Positions 35,855-46,312 of a stretch of DNA of 64,000 bases are shown here, piece after piece. The DNA comes from Pseudomonadota bacterium (lineage in GTDB: Bacteria; Pseudomonadota; Gammaproteobacteria; QQUJ01). The notes beneath the pieces are model-generated. The model saw nothing but the letters and a program-made list of their open reading frames with translations, was not told the DNA's origin and ran no database searches. How positions within the stretch are numbered: the first letter of the stretch is position 1; each line of letters begins with the position of its first letter. The stretch covers positions 103,582 to 167,581 of the forward strand of contig QQUJ01000029.1 in assembly GCA_008501635.1 (NCBI GenBank). The letters run 5' to 3'. The translations under genes were made by a program, and so were the position numbers.

Positions 35855-35886
35855 AAAACGGGACGGGGCGTTGGCCCCCTCCCGTT
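35855..35886 (-). terminator. Hairpin between dapB and carA (terminator or carA attenuator)
   Basis: On the minus strand a 13-bp stem with one mismatch (AACGGGAGGGGGC / GCCCCGTCCCGTT, 4-nt loop) is followed by a short U run. It follows dapB and precedes the carA ribosome site by about 20 nt. It could end dapB transcription or attenuate carA; the sequence does not decide this. Confidence 0.6.
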
Positions 35887-35991
35887 CCTTTAAAAACTCG
35901 AAGAATGACGCTCGGTAAACCGCGGGGATTTTACCGGAAGTGTGCAGCGAGTGTCCACGACGGCTGGCCACTCTCCCTCCGTGAGAGGTGC

Positions 35992-36810
<819 letters not shown>

Positions 36811-36853
36811 TTATGCCCTGCGATCGTTGCGTGCAAACAACATTAAATAAACA

Positions 36854-37981
36854 TCAAAACCCTATGTTTTCAATAAACTTTTTAACTCCATCCAGCCAGG
36901 ATGTTGCGCGTGGACTGTGGCGGTCTACATTCTCGCCCACGGACTTCTCGAACTCCTCCAGCAACTCCTTTTGGCGTGCGGTCAGATGGACCGGGGTCTC
37001 AATCTGCACTCTGCAAAGCAGGTCGCCAACCGCACCACCACGAACCGGTTTAACTCCCTTGCCACGCAACCGGAACAGTTTACCCGTCTGCGTTTCCGCC
37101 GGAATCTTCAGAACCACCTTGCCGTCCAGCGTGGGCACATCCAGCTCACCGCCCAGTACCGCCGTACTGAAACTGATCGGCACCTCGCAGTAGAGATGAT
37201 TGTCCTCGCGGGTAAATATCGGGTGTTCCTTGACCACGACATGGACATAGAGATCACCGGGAGGCCCTCCGTTCTCGCCCGCTTCGCCCTCGCCGCCGAG
37301 GCGAATGCGGTCGCCCGTATCGACGCCCGCCGGTACACGAACCGAGAGGGTTTTCTGCTCCTGCTTGCGTCCCTGGCCATGGCACGATGTGCAGGGATCG
37401 CTGATGATGGTGCCCCGCCCCCTGCACCGTGGACAGGTTTGTTGAACAGCGAAAAACCCTTGTTGCATTCGCACCTGACCGTGCCCGCCGCAGGTGGTAC
37501 AGGTCGTCGGGCTGCTGCCTTTCTTCGCGCCGCTGCCGCCGCAGCTATCACAATGCACCAGGGTAGGCACCCGGATCTTTACCGTGGTACCGCGGACAGC
37601 GTCCTCCAGCGTCAGTTCCAGGTTGTAGCGTAGATCGGCCCCGCGATAGACACGTTGGCCACCGCCACCCCCCCGACCGCCGCCGAAGATATCGCCAAAC
37701 ACATCGCCGAAGATATCGCTGAAGTTCGGCCCGCCACCATGGCCGCCCGCGGCAGGATCGACACCGGCGTGCCCGAACTGGTCATAAGCGGCGCGCTTCT
37801 GGGCATCGCAGAGCACCTCATACGCCTCTTTCGCCTCCTTGAAGCTCTCCTCCGCCACATTGTCATTGGGATTGCGGTCAGGATGGTGCTTCATCGCCAG
37901 GCGGCGGTAGGCTTTTTTCAGCTCGGCTTCGCTGGCATTGCGGTTAACCCCCAGCACTTCGTAGTAGTCGCGTTTCGACAT
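36854..37981 (-). CDS. dnaJ: Chaperone protein DnaJ
   Basis: DnaJ delivers substrates to DnaK and stimulates its ATPase. The ATG at 37981 gives 375 residues starting [20 protein letters not shown]. The J domain has the HPD triad (MKHHPDRNP), followed by a Gly-rich linker (GGGRGGGGG), four CxxCxGxG zinc motifs around residues 140-205 (first [12 protein letters not shown]) and the substrate-binding domains. It is type I DnaJ. A perfect hairpin separates it from dnaK. Confidence 0.97.
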   Translation of the reverse strand: MSKRDYYEVLGVNRNASEAELKKAYRRLAMKHHPDRNPNDNVAEESFKEAKEAYEVLCDAQKRAAYDQFGHAGVDPAAGGHGGGPNFSDIFGDVFGDIFGGGRGGGGGQRVYRGADLRYNLELTLEDAVRGTTVKIRVPTLVHCDSCGGSGAKKGSSPTTCTTCGGHGQVRMQQGFFAVQQTCPRCRGRGTIISDPCTSCHGQGRKQEQKTLSVRVPAGVDTGDRIRLGGEGEAGENGGPPGDLYVHVVVKEHPIFTREDNHLYCEVPISFSTAVLGGELDVPTLDGKVVLKIPAETQTGKLFRLRGKGVKPVRGGAVGDLLCRVQIETPVHLTARQKELLEEFEKSVGENVDRHSPRATSWLDGVKKFIENIGF

Positions 37982-38044
37982 CACTCTCTGGTTCTTGATG
38001 GAGAACTTACGGTCATGCGTACCGTCCGCACTCTTTAAACGACT

Positions 38045-38076
38045 AAAGCGTGCAGGCGGTTGCGCCTGCACGCTTT
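38045..38076 (-). terminator. Strong hairpin in the dnaK-dnaJ gap
   Basis: A perfect 14-bp inverted repeat (AAAGCGTGCAGGCG with a 4-nt loop) lies between dnaK and dnaJ. The U content after it is low on the minus strand (TTTAGTCGTTT), so it may be a partial terminator or an mRNA-stability element that sets the DnaK to DnaJ ratio. Confidence 0.6.
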
Positions 38077-38110
38077 CACTTTATTGTTTCAAGGGTCGAG
38101 CGATTACAAT

Positions 38111-40039
38111 CTATTTTCGGTCGTCCTCGACTTCTTCAAACTCAGCATCTACCACATCGTCCTTGCCGGCGGAACCACTCTGCCCTTCCGCCGAAGATCC
38201 ACTGTCTGTGGCCTCCTCGGCCTGGTCGGCATAGAGGCGCTCGGCGAGTTTGCCCGAAATAGCGGCCAATGCCTGCGTCTTATCCTCGATGGCCTGTTTA
38301 TCGTCGCCCTTCATGATCTCCTTGAGTTCATCGACAGCCTTCTCGATATCTGCCTTCTCGGCAGCTTCGACCTTGTCGCCCAGTTCCTTCAGCGATTTAT
38401 TGGTGGTGTGAATCATGTTGTCCGCCTGATTGCGGGCATCCACCAGCTCGCGCGCCTTCTTGTCCTCAGCGGCGTGCGCCTCGGCATCCTTGATCATGCG
38501 CTCGACCTCGTCATCGTTGAGACCGCTGGAGGCCTTGATGACGATGGACTGTTGCTTGCCAGTGGCTTTGTCCTTGGCCGACACGTTGAGAATACCGTTA
38601 GCGTCGATATCGAACGTGACCTCGATCTGCGGCACGCCACGCGGCGCCAGCGGGATGTCGGCAAGGTCGAAGCGGCCCAGCGATTTGTTGCCCGAAGCGA
38701 TCTCGCGCTCACCCTGCAGGACATGGACGGTTACCGCCGTTTGGTTGTCGTCCGCTGTCGAGAAGACCTGATTGGCCTTGGTCGGGATGGTGGTGTTCTT
38801 CTCGATCAGCTTGGTCATGACACCGCCCAGCGTCTCAATACCGAGCGACAGCGGCGTCACATCCAGCAGCAGCACATCCTTGACGTCGCCCGACAGCACA
38901 CCGCCCTGGATCGCCGCGCCGACCGCTACCGCCTCATCGGGGTTAACGTCCTTGCGCGGCTCTTTACCAAAGAAGTTCTTGACGGCCTCCTGGACCTTGG
39001 GCATACGGGTCTGCCCGCCGACGAGGATGACATCGTCGATTCCCGAGGCCGACAGGCCTGCGTCTTTGAGCGCGATCTTGCACGGTTCGATGGTACGGGT
39101 GATCAGATCCTCAACCAGCGACTCCAACTTGGCACGTGTCATCTTGATGTTGAGATGCTTGGGCCCGGTCTGATCCGCCGTGATGTAGGGCAGATTGATC
39201 TCGGTCTGTTGGCTGGAGGAGAGCTCGATCTTGGCTTTTTCTGCAGCCTCCTTGAGACGTTGCAGCGCGAGCGGATCATTGTGCAGATCGATACCCTGGT
39301 CTTTCTTAAATTCGTCGGACAGGTAGTCGATGATACGCAGATCAAAATCCTCACCGCCGAGGAAGGTATCACCGTTGGTGGAGAGCACCTCGAACTGGTG
39401 CTCGCCATCCACTTCGGCGATCTCGATGATCGAGATGTCAAACGTGCCGCCACCGAGGTCGTAGACCGCGATCTTGGTATCGCCGCGCTTCTTGTCCATG
39501 CCGTAGGCCAGGGCTGCGGCGGTGGGCTCGTTGATGATGCGCTTCACCTCCAGACCCGCGATCTTGCCGGCGTCTTTGGTGGCTTGACGCTGGGAGTCGT
39601 TAAAGTAGGCAGGGACAGTGATTACCGCCTCGGTGACGGGCTCGCCGAGATAGTCCTCGGCGGTTTTCTTCATTTTCATCAGCACGCGCGCAGAGATCTC
39701 CGGCGGCGCCATCTTCTTGTCGTTGACAGCGACCCAGGCGTCACCATTGTCGGCGCCGATGATCTTGTAGGGCACCATTTTGATATCGCGCTGCACGACG
39801 TCATCTTTGAAGCGACGCCCGATCAGGCGCTTGATGGCAAACAGGGTGTGCTTGGGGTTGGTCACCGCCTGGCGTTTTGCAGACTGGCCGACCAGGATCT
39901 CACCATCATCGGTGTAGGCCACGATGGAGGGCGTGGTGCGATCACCCTCGCTGTTTTCGATAACGCGTGGCTTGTTGCCCTCCATGATAGCCACGCAGGA
40001 GTTGGTGGTCCCGAGGTCTATACCGATAATCTTACCCAT
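38111..40039 (-). CDS. dnaK: Chaperone protein DnaK (Hsp70)
   Basis: DnaK is the ATP-dependent Hsp70 chaperone. The 642-residue protein has [18 protein letters not shown] at the start, [13 protein letters not shown] near 195, [11 protein letters not shown] near 340, the EVDV-like linker region before residue 390 and an acidic tail ending [10 protein letters not shown]. It is the third gene of hrcA-grpE-dnaK-dnaJ and has its own predicted heat-shock promoter overlapping the grpE stop codon. Confidence 0.98.
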   Translation of the reverse strand: MGKIIGIDLGTTNSCVAIMEGNKPRVIENSEGDRTTPSIVAYTDDGEILVGQSAKRQAVTNPKHTLFAIKRLIGRRFKDDVVQRDIKMVPYKIIGADNGDAWVAVNDKKMAPPEISARVLMKMKKTAEDYLGEPVTEAVITVPAYFNDSQRQATKDAGKIAGLEVKRIINEPTAAALAYGMDKKRGDTKIAVYDLGGGTFDISIIEIAEVDGEHQFEVLSTNGDTFLGGEDFDLRIIDYLSDEFKKDQGIDLHNDPLALQRLKEAAEKAKIELSSSQQTEINLPYITADQTGPKHLNIKMTRAKLESLVEDLITRTIEPCKIALKDAGLSASGIDDVILVGGQTRMPKVQEAVKNFFGKEPRKDVNPDEAVAVGAAIQGGVLSGDVKDVLLLDVTPLSLGIETLGGVMTKLIEKNTTIPTKANQVFSTADDNQTAVTVHVLQGEREIASGNKSLGRFDLADIPLAPRGVPQIEVTFDIDANGILNVSAKDKATGKQQSIVIKASSGLNDDEVERMIKDAEAHAAEDKKARELVDARNQADNMIHTTNKSLKELGDKVEAAEKADIEKAVDELKEIMKGDDKQAIEDKTQALAAISGKLAERLYADQAEEATDSGSSAEGQSGSAGKDDVVDAEFEEVEDDRK

Positions 40040-40118
40040 GACTGCTCTCTCCGCTCGTCTCTCCCGCAGGGCGGGGTTGGATGTTTAAAATCGCCGGCAA
40101 ATCCGGCACATGTTGCGT

Positions 40119-40146
40119 AGATGGGGGCGCTGTCGGCTATTTCAAG
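40119..40146 (-). promoter_or_regulatory. Predicted sigma32 promoter of dnaK
   Basis: On the minus strand CTTGAAA and CCCCATCT are separated by 13 bp, a full match to the RpoH consensus. The -35 box contains the grpE stop codon TGA. The predicted start lies about 70 nt before the dnaK ATG. Confidence 0.85.
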
Positions 40147-40777
40147 CGCGTTCGTCCACCTTGGATCCTGGCTCCTGGGCCGCGCCCGAGGAGACTAAAA
40201 CCAGCGCGGGACGTAGCAACCGGTCATTGAGCAGATACCCTTTCTGAAAAACCGTCAGCACCGTGTTGGGTTCGACATGATTGGCTGGCTGCGTGGTCAT
40301 CGCCTGATGAAAATCCGGATTGAAACGTTCTCCTTCCGGATCGACCGCCTGAATGCCGAATTTCTCCAGCGCATTGAACAGCATTTTCAGTGTCAATTCA
40401 GTACCTTCGACAATCTTTTCGACGGAGGCACCCTCCGCTTTTGCCGCGCCCAGACCCGCCTCCAGGCTATCGATTACCGGCAATATCTCCTGTGCCATCC
40501 GATCGAGGGCGTATTTATGGGCACTCTCCAGCTCGCGCTCCGTGCGGCGGCGCAGATTGTCCATTTCGGCCTTGGTGCGCAAGAGCTGATCCCAGTTCTC
40601 GCTCGCTTTGGCCTCCGCGGCACTCAACTGGCTGCGCAGGAGCTGCAGTTCATCCCCTCCCGATGTCGGGTTCATGTTGCCGGTCGCCTCTACCGACTCA
40701 GCCTGCGGACCTGTCCCCGCATCCTGCGCGGCCTTGATCTCCGGCGCTTCTTCTACTCGCGTCGATTTATCTGCCAT
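40142..40777 (-). CDS. grpE: Nucleotide exchange factor GrpE
   Basis: GrpE releases ADP from DnaK and acts as a thermosensor. The 211-residue protein has an acidic, low-complexity N-terminus (about 1-55), a long coiled coil (LLRTKAEMDNLRRRTERE) and the beta domain with GVEAVDPEGE-type motif, seen here as FGIQAVDPEGERFNPDFHQA. It follows hrcA by 144 bp, with a heat-shock promoter at the end of hrcA. Confidence 0.96.
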   Translation of the reverse strand: MADKSTRVEEAPEIKAAQDAGTGPQAESVEATGNMNPTSGGDELQLLRSQLSAAEAKASENWDQLLRTKAEMDNLRRRTERELESAHKYALDRMAQEILPVIDSLEAGLGAAKAEGASVEKIVEGTELTLKMLFNALEKFGIQAVDPEGERFNPDFHQAMTTQPANHVEPNTVLTVFQKGYLLNDRLLRPALVLVSSGAAQEPGSKVDERA

Positions 40778-40909
40778 CTGTAACCCAAGCTCCGCTGTTA
40801 ACTTGCTGTTTAAGAAAAATATTCAGGCCCGGGCGAGAGCACTCGCACCCGACCTTTGCGCCGGCGCAATCCCGCTGCGGGATCAGCCAGCCGGCTGACC
40901 CTCTCGGTC

Positions 40910-40937
40910 AAATGGGGGTGTTCAACGCTGATTCAAG
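40910..40937 (-). promoter_or_regulatory. Predicted sigma32 promoter of grpE
   Basis: On the minus strand CTTGAAT and CCCCATTT are separated by 13 bp. The -35 box lies inside the last hrcA codons and the -10 box just past its stop. An inverted repeat ATCCCGC/GCGGGAT falls in the resulting 5' leader of grpE. Confidence 0.75.
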
Positions 40938-41974
40938 GCTGCTGTAAGCAATCGAGCCGTAACATCGACCATAGGGATTACACGGTGGTAGGCCATGCGC
41001 GTCGGGCCGATTATACCCAGGACTCCCACAGTCTCCCCGCTTACCCGATAAGGGGCAGTGACGACACTGCATTGATCGAGAACGCTGTACCCTGACTCTT
41101 CACCGATGAAGATCTGTACACCCTTGGCCTCCAGGCACTGGTCGAACAGGTGCAGCAGATCACGCTTCTGCCCGAAGGCGTCGAACAGACTGCGCAGGCG
41201 ATCGACACTTGAAAGCTCCGCAAATCCCATCAGGTTGGTCTGACCGCTCATGACATAGTCGGCTTGCTCGTCATCCCCGGACGTGAAGGTCTTCTCAGCC
41301 ATCTCAACCACCGCCTGCATCTCCAGGGTGACGCTCTGCCGCAGTGCATCCATCTCGTTGACCAGCCGGTTGCGCAGCACCTCCAGTTCCAGGCCTTTAC
41401 CGTGCTGGCTGATGTAATTGGCGGCCTGCTCGAGCTGTGAGCGGGTGTAGGAGCGATTGGTCTGGATTACCCGGTTCTGCACCTCGCCATCCTTGGAGAC
41501 CAGGATCACCAACACCCGGTTGCCGGACAGCGAGAGGAACTCCACTTGGCGCAACACCATATGATCGCGTCGCGGCAGGGTTACAACACCCGCCATTTTC
41601 GTCAGTTCCGATAGAACACTCGAGGCGTGCCCCAACAACTCCTGGGGTTCGGTGTTCAGGCGCAACTCGGTGCGCAACTTCTGGATTTCCTTGCGTCTCA
41701 ACGGGCTTACAGTGAGCAGGGTGTCGATGAACATCCGGTAACCCTTTACCGTGGGCACACGGCCCGCTGATGTGTGCGGGGAGGCGACCAAACCCAGATC
41801 CTCGAGATCAGCGATCACATTGCGGATGGTGGCAGGACTGAGTTCGAGGCCACTGTCGCGGGCCAGGGTTCTCGACCCCACGGGTTCGCCATCGGCGATA
41901 AATCGCTCGACCAACACCTTTAGAAGGTGCTGTCCACGCTCGGGTAGGGTTTGCTGGCTATCGGTTTCCGCCAT
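40922..41974 (-). CDS. hrcA: Heat-inducible transcription repressor HrcA
   Basis: HrcA binds the CIRCE operator and represses chaperone operons until heat or GroEL shortage releases it. The 350-residue protein has the N-terminal winged helix (LERGQHLLKVLVERFIADG; SPATIRNVIADLEDLGL) and a GAF-like C-terminal domain (VTAPYRVSGETVGVLGIIGP). A CIRCE element overlaps its own promoter, so it should control itself. HrcA is absent from enterobacteria but present in several other gammaproteobacteria. Confidence 0.96.
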   Translation of the reverse strand: MAETDSQQTLPERGQHLLKVLVERFIADGEPVGSRTLARDSGLELSPATIRNVIADLEDLGLVASPHTSAGRVPTVKGYRMFIDTLLTVSPLRRKEIQKLRTELRLNTEPQELLGHASSVLSELTKMAGVVTLPRRDHMVLRQVEFLSLSGNRVLVILVSKDGEVQNRVIQTNRSYTRSQLEQAANYISQHGKGLELEVLRNRLVNEMDALRQSVTLEMQAVVEMAEKTFTSGDDEQADYVMSGQTNLMGFAELSSVDRLRSLFDAFGQKRDLLHLFDQCLEAKGVQIFIGEESGYSVLDQCSVVTAPYRVSGETVGVLGIIGPTRMAYHRVIPMVDVTARLLTAALNQR

Positions 41975-42016
41975 GAATCACATCGGATGATCTGCTGCGA
42001 GACAATTTTGTTTCCT

Positions 42017-42043
42017 CTGGCACTCTATGTTACAGAGTGCTAA
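42017..42043 (-). promoter_or_regulatory. CIRCE operator (HrcA site)
   Basis: Minus strand reads TTAGCACTC, nine bases, GAGTGCCAG, against the consensus TTAGCACTC-N9-GAGTGCTAA; only the last arm's outer bases differ. It overlaps the spacer and -10 box of the hrcA promoter, the expected place for repression. Confidence 0.92.
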
Positions 42044-42050
42044 TCGTCAA
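42022..42050 (-). promoter_or_regulatory. Predicted sigma70 promoter of hrcA
   Basis: TTGACG and TAGAGT are spaced by 17 bp on the minus strand, with CIRCE lying across the spacer and -10 box. The start would be about 40 nt before the hrcA ATG. Confidence 0.7.
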
Positions 42051-42258
42051 GGTTGCTTGGCGCCGCCAATCGGGCGTGATAACGTGAGCGCCGATCCGCA
42101 CCGGTCATCGACTACTCCACCCCCAAGCTGTTGGAATTTCAGGAAAACGCGGCGCAAGAAAGGCACGTAACGATACCTGCGAGAGGGCAAATCAAGTGCA
42201 CGCAATCTATTGCTCTTAGCAATTAACATGGACCAGGTCACAACAACACCAACGATAG

Positions 42259-43929
42259 ATGCTCACACACCTACAGATTCGCGATTTCGTCATCGTTGAT
42301 CGCCTGGAGCTCGATTTTCAGTCCGGCATGAGCGTCATTACCGGGGAGACCGGCGCGGGCAAATCAATCGTCATCGATGCCTTGGGTCTGGTCCTGGGAG
42401 AGCGCGCGGACACGAGTGTAATCAGCCCCACCAGCGAACAGGCGGAAGTGATCGGCAGCTTCGACCTCATGCTGGCGCACGATGCACAGCGGTGGCTGGC
42501 AGAGGAGGAACTCGCCGAGAACGACGAGTGCCACATTCGGCGCGTCATCTCCACTCAAGGTCGTTCCAAGGCCTGGATCAACGGTCGTCCCGTAACGCTC
42601 CTGCAGCTCAAGGCGCTGGGTGATCGGCTGGTAGACATTCATGGGCAGCACGAGCACCAGTCGCTATTGCAGCGTACCCTGCAGCGGGAACTCCTGGATG
42701 CCTACGCGGGTAACGGCGAATTACGCGCGCAAGTGGCCACAATTGCCCACTCCTGGGGAAGAGTGCGTGACGAGCTTGACGCCCTGGAACGCTCCGACGC
42801 CGACCGGGCTGCGCGAAGGGATCTGCTGGCCTACCAGATCCGCGAATTGGAAGAGCTCGCTCTCAACGACGGCGAACTCGCGGAGCTGGAAGCCGAGCAC
42901 GGCCGTCTGGCCAACGCGGAGGGGCTGCTGAGTGCCTGTGGACGGGCGCAGGAGATGCTTTTCGAGGCCGATGAGCAGAATATCGTTTCCGCCCTCAATC
43001 AAACGCTGCACAGTCTGGAGCCCTACAGCGCGTTGCACCCTCTTCTGCAGGAAACCTACGGCCTGCTGAGTGACTGCGCCATTCAGGTTCAGGAAGCGGT
43101 GCGCAACCTGCGCGATACCGTCAGTCACATCGAACTCGATCCGGAGCGGCTGAACTGGATCGATGAACGTTTGGCGAAAATTTCTGAACTGTCGCGCAAG
43201 CACCGCATCAAGGCGGAAGCACTCCCCGGCCTCCTCGAGAACCTGCTGACCGAGCAACAGGGCCTGAACCAGGCCGATAGCCGTCGTTCAGAGCTGCATC
43301 GGGAACTGGAACAGGCGAGCGCCGCCTATCGCGAAGCCGCCCTGGCGCTGCGCGACTCCCGCCGGCGCTCGGCCGTGGAGCTGGCAGCCGCTGTCAGCGA
43401 CTACATGCAGGGGCTGGCGATGTCGGGTGGGCAGTTTGACATCGCGCTTGAGCCGATCAATGAGGGAACACCCTCGCCACAAGGCTGGGATCAGGTCGAA
43501 TTCCTGGTCAGCGCCAATCCAGGTCAGCCACTGCGCCCCCTCAACAAGGTGGCATCAGGCGGTGAATTGTCGCGCATCAGCCTGGCTGTACAGGTGGTTA
43601 CCACGCGCAATGCCCTGATTCCCACGTTGATATTCGACGAGGTCGACGTCGGTATCGGTGGCAGTGTCGCCGAAACGGTGGGTGCATTGATGCGTCAACT
43701 GGGTGACAGCCGCCAGATCCTCTGTATTACTCATCTTCCACAGGTCGCGGCGCAGGGCCATCACCACTACGCCGTCAGCAAGAGAATCGACGGAAACAGC
43801 ACCAGAACCGCGATCCGGCTGTTGGCAGACGACGAACGGGTGCAGGAGTTGGCGCGCATGATGGGAGGCGCGGAGATCACAGCTCAGACGCAAGCCCATG
43901 CCCGCGAAATGATGGAACGCTGGCAGTAG
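42259..43929 (+). CDS. recN: DNA repair protein RecN
   Basis: RecN is an SMC-like ATPase for double-strand-break repair. The 556-residue protein has Walker A GETGAGKSIVIDALG at residue 30, a central coiled coil (about 150-370), the ABC signature VASGGELSRISLAVQ and Walker B PTLIFDEVDVGIGG. It is divergent from hrcA and convergent with fur. No LexA-type box is evident in the 200-bp upstream gap, though recN is SOS-induced in E. coli. Confidence 0.97.
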   Translation: MLTHLQIRDFVIVDRLELDFQSGMSVITGETGAGKSIVIDALGLVLGERADTSVISPTSEQAEVIGSFDLMLAHDAQRWLAEEELAENDECHIRRVISTQGRSKAWINGRPVTLLQLKALGDRLVDIHGQHEHQSLLQRTLQRELLDAYAGNGELRAQVATIAHSWGRVRDELDALERSDADRAARRDLLAYQIRELEELALNDGELAELEAEHGRLANAEGLLSACGRAQEMLFEADEQNIVSALNQTLHSLEPYSALHPLLQETYGLLSDCAIQVQEAVRNLRDTVSHIELDPERLNWIDERLAKISELSRKHRIKAEALPGLLENLLTEQQGLNQADSRRSELHRELEQASAAYREAALALRDSRRRSAVELAAAVSDYMQGLAMSGGQFDIALEPINEGTPSPQGWDQVEFLVSANPGQPLRPLNKVASGGELSRISLAVQVVTTRNALIPTLIFDEVDVGIGGSVAETVGALMRQLGDSRQILCITHLPQVAAQGHHHYAVSKRIDGNSTRTAIRLLADDERVQELARMMGGAEITAQTQAHAREMMERWQ

Positions 43930-43947
43930 TCCGGGGAATCACCCGCT

Positions 43948-43965
43948 TCCGGCGGCCACGCCGGA
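43948..43965 (+). terminator. Possible terminator hairpin between recN and fur
   Basis: A perfect 7-bp stem TCCGGCG/CGCCGGA with a 4-nt loop is followed by TTTCATTT on the plus strand. It lies between the convergent recN and fur ends. The U run is imperfect. Confidence 0.45.
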
Positions 43966-43967
43966 TT

Positions 43968-44396
43968 TCATTTCGCACTGGTTTCCTTCTGCCTGCACGG
44001 GGAGCAAAGCCCGTAGATATAGAGCACGTGGTCGGTGATCTCGTACCCGGCCTTCTCGGCAATGGAACGCTGCAGCTTCTCGATCTCGTCGTTGCGAAAC
44101 TCGTCAACGCGACCACAGCGAACGCAAACGATATGGTCGTGGTGCTTGCTCTGGGTCAGTTCGTAGACGGCATGGCCACTCTCAAAGTGGTGGCGGGTCA
44201 ACAGCCCTGCCGCCTCGAACTGGGTCAGCACCCGATAAACGGTCGCCAATCCGATGTCGTGCCCATCCTCCAGCAGGTTGCGATAGACCTCTTCGGCACC
44301 CATATGGCGTGCCGGGCTGGATTCGAACATATCCAGGATCCGCAGACGGGGCTGCGTCACCTTCAAGCCGGCATTGCGGATGTCTTCGCCTTCCAA
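43968..44396 (-). CDS. fur: Ferric uptake regulator Fur
   Basis: Fur is the iron-responsive repressor. The 142-residue protein has the winged helix GLKVTQPRLRILDMF to GLATVYRVLTQFEAAGL, metal-site residues in KHHDHIVCVRCGRVDEF and a second cysteine pair in YGLCSPCRQK. The only usable start is TTG at 44396, preceded by a GAGGA-like site; no ATG or GTG lies in frame upstream before a stop. The divergent fur-bamE pair is conserved in gammaproteobacteria. Confidence 0.95.
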   Translation of the reverse strand: MEGEDIRNAGLKVTQPRLRILDMFESSPARHMGAEEVYRNLLEDGHDIGLATVYRVLTQFEAAGLLTRHHFESGHAVYELTQSKHHDHIVCVRCGRVDEFRNDEIEKLQRSIAEKAGYEITDHVLYIYGLCSPCRQKETSAK

Positions 44397-44491
44397 CGCA
44401 CCATCCTCTTCGTTAAATGCCCGTATTCAACGCACAGCAAGTTCGTTATTATCCTGCACCCTAAAGGTATTCCATCCTCAGGCAACCTTAA

Positions 44492-44833
44492 ATGAAAATC
44501 GTTTCCCCTTCCACAATCGCAGCGGTGATCCTTGGATTGATGCTGGCCGGCTGCGAATCCTGGGTGCATCGGATCGATGTCCAGCAGGGGAACATCATCG
44601 AGGAAGCGGCGGTGGAGAAGCTTCAAGTGGGCATGGACAAACGCCAGGTCCGGTTTCTGCTCGGCAGCCCTGCCATCACCGACACCTTCCATGCCAATCG
44701 CTGGGATTACGTCTATTACCTGAAACCCGGGCGGGGCGAAACGAAGCTGGAGAGTCTTTCCATCTACTTCACGGGCGACCGGGTTGACCGGTTGGAGCGC
44801 CGCCCCTTCCAGGGGTCAACGCCCAAAAGTTGA
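44492..44833 (+). CDS. bamE: Outer membrane assembly lipoprotein BamE (SmpA/OmlA)
   Basis: BamE is a lipoprotein of the BAM complex that inserts outer-membrane beta-barrels. The 113-residue protein has a signal peptide with lipobox LAGC (Cys about residue 22) and the SmpA/OmlA domain with LQVGMDKRQVRFLLGSPAITD and NRWDYVYYLKPG. It is divergent from fur, and its end is 16 bp from the convergent ratB. Confidence 0.95.
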   Translation: MKIVSPSTIAAVILGLMLAGCESWVHRIDVQQGNIIEEAAVEKLQVGMDKRQVRFLLGSPAITDTFHANRWDYVYYLKPGRGETKLESLSIYFTGDRVDRLERRPFQGSTPKS

Positions 44834-44849
44834 GGTAATCGCGTCCGGG

Positions 44850-45143
44850 TCACACCTCGCCGGCGTTGGTCTTTTTCTTGCGCGCCGATTTGGGATCGGC
44901 AATCAGCGGCCGGTAGATCTCGATTCGGTCCCCATTGCGCAGTTTGTGATCGAGCTTGCAGACCTTGCCGTAAATCCCGACCTTGTTCTCCTGCAGATCT
45001 ATTTCCGGCACGCGCCCGATAATACCGCTCGCTTCGATGGCCTGCTGCACCGTCGATTCATCCGGCAACTTGACGGGCAGAATGATGGAATTGTCAGGCG
45101 ACGCGTAAACCACTTCCACCGTAATGAACTCATGCGTTGTCAT
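44850..45143 (-). CDS. ratB: RnfH/RatB family ubiquitin-like protein
   Basis: A 97-residue beta-grasp protein of the RnfH/RatB family, always found beside ratA but of uncertain function. The ATG at 45143 lies 14 nt inside the ratA 3' end. Visible are VEVVYASPDNSIILPVKLP and the loop NKVGIYGKVCKLDHKLRNGD, followed by a basic C-terminal tail. Confidence 0.92.
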   Translation of the reverse strand: MTTHEFITVEVVYASPDNSIILPVKLPDESTVQQAIEASGIIGRVPEIDLQENKVGIYGKVCKLDHKLRNGDRIEIYRPLIADPKSARKKKTNAGEV

Positions 45144-45567
45144 AAACCTCGTGCGCCCTCTTGCAAAAAGCGTCGACCAGTGAGTTGGCCATTTGATGAA
45201 AGACCGGTCCAAACGCGAATTGGATGAGCCGGGTGGAGAACTCAAACTCCAGATCCAACGATATCCGCGTTCGCCGCTCCGCCAGGCCGTCAAAACGCCA
45301 GAATCCCTCCAGAAGTCGGAATGGACCCTCGACGAGCCGGATTTCGATCATCTTGCCATGCTGAATCCGGTTACAGGTGGTAAATGTCTTGCGGATGCCC
45401 CCGCGGGCCAGGTCTACCGATGCCCGAATCTCGTCACCGTGTCGGCTCAGTATCCGGCTCCCCGTACACCACGGCAAGAACAGGGCATAGGAGTCAACAT
45501 CGTTGACCAGATCGAACATTTGCTCCGCACTATAGGGAACCAAAGAACTGCGTCGTACCACCGGCAC
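45130..45567 (-). CDS. ratA: RatA family START-domain protein
   Basis: RatA is a START/polyketide-cyclase-fold protein; in E. coli it has been linked to inhibition of 70S assembly, and the yeast relative Coq10 binds quinone. The GTG at 45567 gives 145 residues and aligns with known starts ([18 protein letters not shown]); GGAGG lies 10 nt upstream. The motif [19 protein letters not shown] is typical. It is divergent from smpB, the usual order. Confidence 0.93.
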   Translation of the reverse strand: MPVVRRSSLVPYSAEQMFDLVNDVDSYALFLPWCTGSRILSRHGDEIRASVDLARGGIRKTFTTCNRIQHGKMIEIRLVEGPFRLLEGFWRFDGLAERRTRISLDLEFEFSTRLIQFAFGPVFHQMANSLVDAFCKRAHEVYDNA

Positions 45568-45823
45568 TCGTTGCACGCCTCCAATCGCTGAAGCTCTCTC
45601 ACACCCCTCCCTTGCTCGGAGCACTGCCCCGCGAGACTCTTCCCACGGGATTCCGAACGACCACGGTAAATCGCATCAGAGGGTCGCGTTATCCAAATAT
45701 TCAAGCTCATCGGCTGACACGCATACCCACCCGTCAACGACGGCTGCTGGCATGATACGTTGCCGATCCACTCTTTCGTTCGACGCAAACCTTAAATTCA
45801 CCAGCGCCGCTCGGCAAATTTTT

Positions 45824-45829
45824 TATAAT
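45824..45829 (+). promoter_or_regulatory. TATAAT -10 box immediately before smpB
   Basis: A perfect TATAAT lies 7 bp before the smpB ATG, which would put the transcript start at or next to the start codon. No Shine-Dalgarno sequence is visible and the -35 region is weak. Confidence 0.4.
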
Positions 45830-45835
45830 AGCCCA

Positions 45836-46312
45836 ATGACCATTAAAAAAAATAAGCCCTCTGGAAGCGCCACCATCGCCCTCAACAAAAAGGCCCGTCA
45901 TGACTTCTTCATCGAGGAGCGGTTCGAGGCCGGTCTGGCTCTGGAAGGCTGGGAGGTCAAGAGCCTGCGCGCCGGCCGGGTTCAGCTGAAAGAGAGCTAT
46001 GTCCTGGTGCGTGACAACGAGGCGTGGCTCTTTGGTTCGCACATCTCACCCCTGCCGACGGCGTCCACACACATCCATCCCGACCCGCTGCGAACCCGCA
46101 AAATACTCCTTCATCGCAACGAGCTCGACACCCTCATCGGTGCGGTGGAGCGCAAGGGCTACACCCTGGTCCCGCTGGCCCTCTACTGGAAGCGTGGGCG
46201 CGCCAAGCTCGAAATCGGGCTCGCCAAGGGCAAGAAACAGCACGACAAACGCGCTACGGAGAAAGATCGCGACTGGCAGCGCGAAAAACGGCGTCTGCTC
46301 AAGAGTCACTAG
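45836..46312 (+). CDS. smpB: SsrA-binding protein SmpB
   Basis: SmpB binds tmRNA and guides it to stalled ribosomes. The ATG at 45836 gives 158 residues starting [24 protein letters not shown], matching the family. The motifs [19 protein letters not shown] and the basic tail that reads as [16 protein letters not shown] are present. ssrA lies 170 bp downstream, a frequent pairing. The stop codon TAG is the first triplet of a MITE-like repeat remnant. Confidence 0.97.
   Translation: MTIKKNKPSGSATIALNKKARHDFFIEERFEAGLALEGWEVKSLRAGRVQLKESYVLVRDNEAWLFGSHISPLPTASTHIHPDPLRTRKILLHRNELDTLIGAVERKGYTLVPLALYWKRGRAKLEIGLAKGKKQHDKRATEKDRDWQREKRRLLKSH

Noticed and set aside
42051..42258. LexA/SOS box upstream of recN
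   Set aside because: CTGTTGGAATTTCAG has a 9-bp instead of 10-bp spacing between CTG and CAG and lacks the AT-rich middle form of a good box.
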